Assembly: GCA_014529385.2 (NCBI GenBank) | Contig: CM043960.1 | Location: 33,399,396-33,463,395, forward strand | Reading direction: 5' to 3' | DNA: 64,000 nt | Origin: Adiantum capillus-veneris | Lineage: Eukaryota; Streptophyta; Polypodiopsida; Polypodiales; Pteridaceae | Part shown: positions 57,254 through 64,000 of the stretch, piece after piece | Layout of the letters: the number at the start of each line of letters is the position of its first letter | Numbering within the stretch: position 1 is the stretch's first letter | Program-made: the position numbers and the translations under genes | The notes under the pieces: model-generated | What the model was told of the DNA's origin: nothing | The model's input: the letters and a program-made list of their open reading frames with translations, nothing else | The model's database searches: none

Positions 57254-59160
57254 GTAAGCTCCCCTTCTTCTATTCCGCTTCCCAAGCCCCCCTCCCCAAT
57301 TTTCCATTTCCTGACAATATTTTGTAAAAGAGATTTTTGCTCCCTGCACCTGGGTCTTCCTATTGAGATTAAGGCTTATACTAATAATAATACAGATGAC
57401 CGAGGGCATACTTGAGGTGGGAATCTCTCTTTTAAAAAAAACGCTCCAAGCTATTGTCCCAGTTTTTGTCGGTGTTGGTTAAGCAGTGACAGTACTGAGC
57501 TTATTACTTAATAGCCTTTGGCATTCTTGCTTCTGGGTACGCTGTCTAATGCTTGAGAGAGATGAGAACCCAAAAGCAACAAGTGTGCAGCACTTGTTGG
57601 CTTCACGCTGGCTGCTGGCATTACTTCTGGCATCTTCTTAATGTCAGAGAGTGAGGGCCATGGTGGCTGCCTTTACATTTGAACTTACATGACAGACATC
57701 AGTATGCAGACCTTTGTATTAATGTAGTATCGTGTGTCTGTGTGTTCGTTGGGAGTGGGGGGGCATGCACATTGGTGCCCTGTTACACATCACTTTTGGT
57801 ACTGGAATATTTTAGTGGAAAGAAATAATATTGTAGTCAATACTATGCATGATGGAGCCGTTAGGTATATTGTCATGTGCATGACTGCAATGAGCTATGT
57901 TGTCATGTGGATGATGAGCCTATAAGCTGCACTTCCTTAAAAGGCTTTTTGTTTTTTTGGTGGGATCCCTTGTTTTTGCAGCTGATTGTGCAGCCATCAG
58001 ATGAGGTCCATGTCAGCCTACAAGTCTTAGTCAGATAAGCCTCGGATGTGGCCCTGCAGTAGCCAAGATTAGATCCCTTGACGAGATCTCAACTCACAGC
58101 CTATTAGCAAGTCTCAAGAGGTGCCTTGCGATAGGAGTGGCTTGATGCAATTAGACACAAACGGATACAAGTCTTAGAGAGAGCGGACAATCAGTGCAAT
58201 TCTTCTACGAGCTGGTCTTCCTCCAAGGAGTCATTGTCATTGTGTGAGCGTTGAGGAATGGTCTTTTGAAATTTGTACACATCTAGGAACGTAGTGAGGG
58301 GGCGCTGGGGAGCGTTGGTTGAGACATCATGGCGATGTGATCTGCTTCCTCTCTTTCCTCCTAAGATAATTTTCTACCCCCCCCCCCCCCCCCCCCCCCC
58401 GGTTCACTTCGCTGTCAAGGAACATTTACTAGGAAAGAATCAAAGAACCAAGTAAGCTTCTCCTCTGTAAATTGCATTCAGAGAGCGGGATATTATTTTA
58501 AATTTTTTCTCTTGTAGTGTCTTTCAATTTTGTCCTTGAAAAACTCTCCTCCAAAACTCTACAACTCGGGGAGTGGGAGAGGCTATCAATTGGGTAGTTG
58601 CGTGTCTTGAATTTCTGGAGAAAAGCAAGCACTTCACATGCAAGGTCGTGGTTGCTTGCAGGTTTGTTTGAGAGATACTTTAGTGACGCCCTAGAGAGAT
58701 GTGCATCTTGGTACCTTCCCTTGGCTTTTGTGGTGGACAACAAATGGGTCTCTTCTGCCTCTCATAATATTGTCGTCCCATAGATCTGCATTCTTATTGG
58801 GAGTACAACATCCAGGCATGGTAGGGTGGATGCGGATGATTTTGGAGGCACAACCCAGGACTTTCATAGTCCCTTGGCTTCTATGAGGTGCTACAGGTGT
58901 TAGGAGATTTCTTAAAATGGATACTTTATATCAATCAGGCACGTAGCACTGGACATTGGGGTTTCACTAAATTGCCCGAGGAGGTGAAAGCTTTTGGCAA
59001 CTTTTTGTAGGTTTCTTACGGCCAGAGAACTTCATTGCCACTTCCTGATTAGAATGTCTTATCGCTTAATGTATCTTGTGGTGTGTTTGGGATTTCTCCC
59101 CTTGACTCCATTTCTATGTAATGCTAAGCGTTACAAGCCCCATGTTTTGCTTTGAAAAAG
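57254..59160 (+). other. Probable first intron of the SSL gene, proximal part
   Basis: After the donor at 57254 the sequence is T-rich non-coding DNA. It has a poly-C run at 58377-58400 and short frames without recognised domains. No exon with the expected second-blade sequence is found. Confidence 0.5.
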
Positions 59161-59162
59161 GT

Positions 59163-59999
59163 GGTTTCTGGCGGCTCCCCCGTTCTGGGGCAGCGTCCGT
59201 GGACGTAGGCGTGCCCCTGTAAGACCGAGCGTCCCATACCACCCAGCCTCACCTCCTCGAGGTAACCTCGCACACTCCTAGCCTCATGAGATAACCACTG
59301 GCACTCTACCAGTGGGGGTTGATAACTGCAAATGATGCCTTGGCCTCCCTTTTATAATAATGGCCAGCCACATTGGCCCGTTTCACACTACGTCCGCATG
59401 GAGCCTGGACGCCCATCCCGATGGCGTCTAGGCTAGATCCCCTCTTGTAACGGACTTGGACACTCCAAGTCAAGAATCAACCGCGACAGCACCAAATAAC
59501 CACTTCAAACAATTCACAGATCACAATAGATTTGCACTGGCCCGGCGGAGTTCCGTGCCTAGAGATATTGGCCCCAAAGACTGGCACCCCTTTCGGTATC
59601 TCTTTTTATATTAATCAGTTTAAAGTACAAGGGAGTGACTCGGGGTTCACTCTCAGACTCTGCTTCGAGATGCTCTGAGAAGTGAGGCCCTCACCACTAA
59701 CTTAAAGGTTACAAGGGAGGCCCAAAAGCAGAGCCCCAAAAGCTTCAAATCAAAAGCAACTGCCCTCTCTCTCTCACAGAGAGTCAAAACTTGAAAGCAA
59801 AAGCATTCTCTCTCTTTCTCATTGTATAGAGAAAAAGCAAGATTTGTGTCGCTCATCATTAAAAAAAAGTCTTTTTTTTTTCAACCTCGGCGATTTCCGA
59901 AATTTAGGGTTTTTGGCAGAAATTAGGGTTTGCAGGAATTTTAGGGTTTCTGGCAAAAATTAGGGTTTTTGTTGTCTGCCATGTCATCACTTTGCGACA
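59163..59999 (-). repeat. Probable LTR of the 60-kb chromovirus
   Basis: On the minus strand TGTCGCAAAGTGATGACATGG begins directly after a polypurine tract (AAGAGGGGGGTA, complement of 60000-60011). The far boundary near 59163 is a guess from a TGG...; no second LTR is present, so the length is uncertain. Confidence 0.5.
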
Positions 60000-60012
60000 T
60001 ACCCCCCTCTTG
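60000..60012 (-). promoter_or_regulatory. Polypurine tract of the chromovirus
   Basis: Complement of ACCCCCCTCTT. It adjoins the LTR-like start and lies 3' of the pol stop at 60606, the position expected for plus-strand priming. Confidence 0.7.
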
Positions 60013-60605
60013 AAAGCATTGTAATCGACCGCGATTACGCCTGCAAAACCGACAAAAGCCATAAACCATCTTAGCAGACACTGATTGTTAGTACCTACGT
60101 ACTAGGAACACACATCTAGCACATGTACAAAATCGACAGTCACATCACACGACATCACAGGACATCACCAGACATCACAGTACATCACATGACATTCAAC
60201 ATTCATTCGGATCTTAGAGCATGATTTATCGGCAATGTAGCTAGCAATCACATCTAGGTCCAATCGGGACCTGATCGATGTCCGATTGACTAACCCCTAT
60301 TGCAACCATGTCTATTCGAGATCAATCAGACCAAAATGCTGCAGTCTTTTCGGCTATCAGTTCCTGCACTCAAAAGAAGTCGAGAACAAATCAGTATCAT
60401 TATAAGGAATTCCATTTCATAAAGTCATCCAACAGAATACTGTCAGCTCTCATTATCCCTGAAGCTCAAAGAGACATCAGTGACTTTAGTATCAAAATCA
60501 AGGCATCTGTTGACAAAGAAGCGGAGTAACTCCCCTCTTGTGCATCCCACTACACCAGATCTTCGGCCAAGCTGAATTTCTGGGTTCCGTTTGGAGTAGA
60601 CTATG

Positions 60606-61145
60606 CTAAACCAAAACATCGAGGTAAGGTTTCACAATCCGAGGAGTATCTGCTAGGTCCTCCTCCTCCATCCACTTCGCATCAAATGCAGGAAAGTTCT
60701 TGAACTTAACCAAGAACCGCCTTCGGACTTTACCTTTCTTCGTATCGTTATGTGCCAAAATCTGTTCAGGAACAAGGGTCTCCTCGTTTTCTTCCACTGC
60801 GGGTTGCTCATCAAGCTCCCCATCATCAGGCACATCACCCTTAACAGGGTTCAAGAGACTCACATGCAATGCATTGTGAATCCTCCAAGTATCTGGCAGT
60901 TTCAATCGAAAGGAGACATCATTTATCTTTTCAGTGATCTGGAAAGGTCCGTAGTATCGCATACTAAGCTTTGGAAAAAGCCTCTCTTTTCCCTTTTTCT
61001 TTCTTAGGCGTGCCTTCTCAAAACGGAAGAGCACCCAATCATCCTCCTTCAGTTTCAAGTCGCGACGATGGCGATCCGCTGCCTTTTTCTGTCGTTCTTG
61101 AGACTTCTGCAAAGTCTTGCGAACCTTGGCAAAAGGCGTATCCAA
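60606..61145 (-). pseudogene. Chromovirus integrase C-terminus and chromodomain
   Basis: A 179-codon open frame reads QKKAADRHRRDLKLKEDDWV, then [20 protein letters not shown] and IHNALHVSLLNPVKG. An acidic linker and an uninterrupted chromodomain (KGKVRRRFLVKFKNFPAFDA, then KWMEEEDLAD) follow. This is the best preserved chromodomain in the window. It would tether integration to modified histones in active relatives. Confidence 0.9.
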
Positions 61146-61299
61146 ATCTCGCGAATATTCATCCGCTTCAAATATCTAATCTTTCGTGCTCAGGAAGGAT
61201 GGAACCTTTGTAGCACTTTCAACAATCTCACATGGCGTCTTCCCCATCGAAGAGTGTATCGTGTTATTGTAGGCAAATTCCACCAAAGGTAAGTTCTTT

Positions 61300-62004
61300 T
61301 CCCATTGAGTCTTCTAATCCGAGATACAAGACTTCAATAAAACTAAACTCACTGAATTGGCAATCTCAAATTGCTCGTCAGTCTGCAAGTGGAACGATGA
61401 CGAGAACTGCAACCGCGTGTCAATGTTCTCCCAAATTGCCTTCCAAAAGAAACTCATAAATCTGGGGTCTCTGTCTGAGACAATCGTCTCAGACGTGCCA
61501 TGTAATCGGAAAATCATCGTGATCATTCTGTGTTCTCGGGAGATCAAAAATGAAATCCATTTCAATACTTTTCAAGGGGCGGGTGGGTATGGGTAAAGGC
61601 TTTAACAGTCCCTGTGCCTTATACCTGTCAAAATTGACCTTATGGCATACTAAGCAACTGCGCACAAACTCTTCCACATCCTTTTTGAGTCTCGGCCCAA
61701 AGAAGTATCTCTCTACCCCCTTCATGGTGGTAGCAATGCCGCGGTGACTCGTAAAAGGTGGACAGTGGCATTTAGTCATAACCTTTTCCCTCAACGGTTG
61801 TGTAACGCACAACATAGTCTTTTTCATGAAGTAGCCTTCCCGAAGGGAGTATCCAGCTACTGTCTCCCCATCCCGTATCCGCGTGAAAATATCTGCAAAA
61901 TCTGTATCTGTGGCATACTGATCGACCATATCCTCGAAGCTCCTATGATGTATTGCGGAAATAGCCAAATCCAACGGCTTCCGAGACAAAGCATCTGCCA
62001 CCAC
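61300..62004 (-). pseudogene. Chromovirus integrase, N-terminal and core parts
   Basis: The 62004-61489 frame includes the zinc-binding HRGIATTMKGVERYF and CLVCHKVNFDRYKAQGLL, then IEMDFIFDLPRTQNDHD, the first catalytic Asp region. The next frame (61565-61314) has ETIVSDRDPRFMSFFWKAIW (second Asp) and FSSSFHLQTDEQFEIANSV, where the usual 'HPQTDGQtEr.N' Glu is retained as Glu in DEQFEI only approximately. A segment of the core between the two frames is missing. Confidence 0.82.
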
Positions 62005-62031
62005 ATTCTTCTGTCCCTACTCATGGACAAT

Positions 62032-62830
62032 CTAGAAGTGAAACTGTGACAAGATGTTCGCCCACCGCATCTGCTTTTCCGAAAGCTGCTTCTGTGACAA
62101 GAAGTAGCGCAAACTCTGATGGGTTGGAAAGACAGTAAAATCCGCTCCGAGTAGGTAGTGCCACCACTGAGTAAGAGCATGCATAACCACCAAAAGCTCT
62201 TTCTCATAAATCTGTGCTGTCATCTCCGGCCTAGAGAACAATCGGCTCTCATAAACAATGACATGGCCTTCTTGCATCAAGACCGCACCCAGACTAGGAC
62301 CACAAGCATCACAATATACTTCAAATGACTTTTGCAAGTCCGGCAAAGTCAAAACTGGTCCCGTAGTCAATATCTCTTTCAATGTTTGAAAGGCAGTCAC
62401 TTCTGTGGATCCCCACGAGAAAGGGACTTCTTTCTGTATCAAGATATGCAAAGGGGAAGCAACCTCTGCAAACTTTCGAAGTACGAACAAAGTCCCAAGA
62501 AGCTTTCAACTTCATGGACATTCTTCAAATCGGGCCAATCACAGATAGTGTCTATCTTGGCCGGATCCATTTGCACTCCTGTTGCTGAGACAAAGTGTCC
62601 CCAAAAAAATGTATCTCAGAAGTATATGATCTTTGTGGTCTGCTTCATTCTTGGAGAAAACAATGATATCATCAAAGAAAGTGCCAACAAATAGCCTGTG
62701 CTCTCGAAAAATCCTGTCCATCATCCGGTTAAATGTCACATGAGCATTGGTTAAACCAAAAGGCATCACCAAAAAACTCAAATAACCCAAAAGTCGTCCG
62801 AAAAGTTAATGACTCAAAGCAATGGCACAG
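62032..62830 (-). pseudogene. Chromovirus reverse transcriptase end and RNase H
   Basis: The truncated RT retains FRTTFGLFEF, VMPFGLTNAHVTFNRMMDRI and the catalytic FFDDIIVFS box (62790-62620). After a frame change come the connection (VPFSWGSTEVTAFQTLKEIL) and RNase H with VYCDACGPSLGAVLMQEG (first Asp), EKELLVVMHALTQWWHYLLG and the TFVFPTHQSL-like box. The domain ends in SEKQMRWANILSQFHF and, after a break, the MVADALSRKP end of RNase H near 62004. Confidence 0.88.
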
Positions 62831-62877
62831 TGCGAAGCTACCGCTATGTCATTGGGACAGGATTCACACGCAGGCAA

Positions 62878-62986
62878 TACATGTGTCGACAAGGTGTTGA
62901 ATACACTAGGGTTGACAATGAGCATGTATGTGTCGTACATGTGTCGACAGGTGTTGAATACATCAGTGTTGACTGTAAGCATGTAT
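62878..62986. repeat. Two tandem copies of a ~57-bp sequence
   Basis: ACATGTGTCGACA.GGTGTTGAATACA, G.GTTGAC and AGCATGTATG occur twice (about 62878-62930 and 62936-62987). Confidence 0.88.
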
Positions 62987-63264
62987 GACATAGATGCAAA
63001 CGAGGACGTTTGAGATTTCAAGAGGGGGGTATGTCACCAGCGTGTGACTACTATCTATCCTTTTTGTTCTTGGCCTGGACTCCCTCTGAACAGTTCCACA
63101 CTAGCTTTGCAATGCAGGGCAGTTAGATTTCCCGAGGGGTGTTTCCAAAAAGTGAAAGTAAATAAAAAATAAGAAAGAAATCAACAAAAAGGATAGATAG
63201 TAGTCACACGCTGGTGACATACCTCCCTCTTGAAATCTCAAACGTCCTCGTTTGCATCTATGTC
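62987..63264. repeat. 82-bp near-perfect inverted repeat spanning a polypurine tract/LTR junction
   Basis: The left arm 62987-63068 and the right arm 63183-63264 are reverse complements with one mismatch (81 of 82). Each arm contains ATTTCAAGAGGGGGGTATGTCAC (GGGAGG in the right arm), the same polypurine-tract-plus-LTR-start wording as the chromovirus at 60000. The 114-bp centre is not symmetrical. It looks like two LTR ends joined head to head. Confidence 0.92.
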
Positions 63265-64000
63265 ATTGACTAGCCAAAGTGGAATCCTTTGCTACAGAGG
63301 CTACATTTGAGTTCTGGGTGTGGTTGCAGTGTACAAAGGGGGTGAGATGACCTAGAAAGATACAATGGCAGCATCTCCTAAAATTTAGGGAACTGCTATT
63401 TTGGGACCCGAAACAGTGAATTACAGCCTGCTGTGTATTTTTGCAGGTTTAGGGTTTTGGCCCTAAACGGACCCTAATACCCCCAGGAGGTTCGGGGACG
63501 CGAGGGGACCGCTGTACAAGTGATCTGGGCATTTTCGGGGCTGAAAACAGAGAATTCAGCGTGTTGCAGATTCTCGCCAAGTTTTGCAAAGTGCCCGTAT
63601 GCGTCGGGAAAGTCATTCAATGCGTGGGAATACTGATTGTGAAGGGTCCTAGTACAGTTATGCTGCCGAAATCTGGCCGAACAGTTGAAATTCAGCCAAG
63701 CTTGTGCGGGGCAGCTTGTAGGGAACCAGAACGTTTATTTCCTCTTTTAAACAATAAAAAAATACCGAAAGGGGCGTCTAAGTTAGGGGCCAATCTGGTG
63801 TCGGTCTTCTCATACAGGTGCATTCTAGCAGCCTGTATCCCTTTCCCCTTTGTTGTGTCTTGAAAGTACAGGTAAAGTGGGCGACAAATTAAATGGGTGA
63901 AAGCAAATAAGGTTGAAGTCTAAGGTCTACCGCCCTTTTTGAAAGTACATGCCGGTTTCATGGTTCCATCGCCGGGATTAAATCACTTTTTCCCATAGAA
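63265..64000. other. Unassigned sequence to the window end
   Basis: A 100-codon frame at 63561-63863 has no recognised domain. By position this may be interior or leader of another chromovirus copy, or SSL intron. Confidence 0.3.

Larger units (their letters stand above)
60606..62830 (-). mobile_element. Chromovirus (Ty3/gypsy) pol, 5'-truncated
   Basis: On the minus strand the element starts inside reverse transcriptase at about 62830. It then runs RT, RNase H, integrase and chromodomain to the stop at 60606. LTR-type sequence follows on the 3' side only. It lies inside the presumed SSL intron in antisense orientation. Stops and frame changes break the polyprotein at about 62530, 62010, 61490 and 61300. 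Confidence 0.9.

Noticed and set aside
58498-58886. Possible SSL second exon in overlapping frames near the poly-C tract
   Set aside because: None contains the expected strictosidine synthase-like propeller phrases, and splice phases do not fit the donor at 57253.

Overview
The window looks like intergenic and intronic DNA from a large-genome flowering plant. The evidence is nested Ty3/gypsy and Ty1/copia retrotransposons, a complete CACTA transposon, very long (CT/GA)n, (GT/AC)n and poly-C tracts, and fragments of plant-specific host genes: a strictosidine synthase-like first exon, a PLS-type pentatricopeptide pseudogene and an HMA-domain (HIPP-like) fragment. The species cannot be read from the sequence. 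Almost everything is transposon-derived and broken; the only host coding exon that looks intact is at 56.9-57.25 kb.

Layout: 0.5-1.4 kb holds a 158-bp tandem repeat and 1.77-1.88 kb a 29-bp one. A worn 3' end of a CACTA element lies at 2.1-2.9 kb. From 4.8 to 9.8 kb there is a dispersed ~190-bp repeat family and a 117-bp direct repeat surrounding a decayed gypsy element (6.4-9.37 kb; gag, protease, RT, RNase H, partial integrase). At 9905-17954 sits a complete 8050-bp CACTA element with matching CACTACAAGAGG ends and an AGA target duplication. It carries a 1,100-residue TNP2-type transposase gene in six exons that is open apart from one stop codon, a second TNPA/Ptta-type gene with a frameshift, hairpin-rich subterminal repeats, and a captured HMA-domain exon. 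The CACTA inserted beside a copia gag remnant (minus strand, to 18.2 kb; tRNA-Met primer site at 18.52 kb).

18.5-24.5 kb is mostly unrecognised with GA microsatellites. 24.55-25.9 kb is a second copy of the first gypsy family (minus). 27.4-29.3 kb is an unrecognised coiled-coil ORF (minus). 31.7-37.6 kb is a larger minus-strand gypsy element with an unusual second retropepsin-like domain downstream of integrase. 38-48 kb contains copies of an LTR-like repeat in both orientations, a chromodomain-integrase fragment (42.5-42.96 kb) and a PPR pseudogene (43.9-44.3 kb).

49341-51294 is a complete short non-autonomous LTR element (two LTRs, primer site, polypurine tract, GGAAG target duplication). 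51.37-52.3 kb is a 176-bp higher-order satellite built from CCATAA-like hexamers. 52.4-54.95 kb (minus) is a decayed multi-exon gene whose C-terminus resembles Ulp1/C48 cysteine proteases. 55.1-56.8 kb is packed with fold-back elements and tRNA-like sequences, ending 130 bp before the SSL start codon. After the SSL exon the sequence reads as a long intron containing a chromovirus (about 59.2-62.8 kb, minus) and an 82-bp near-perfect inverted repeat of its polypurine tract/LTR junction. No later SSL exon is seen before the window ends.
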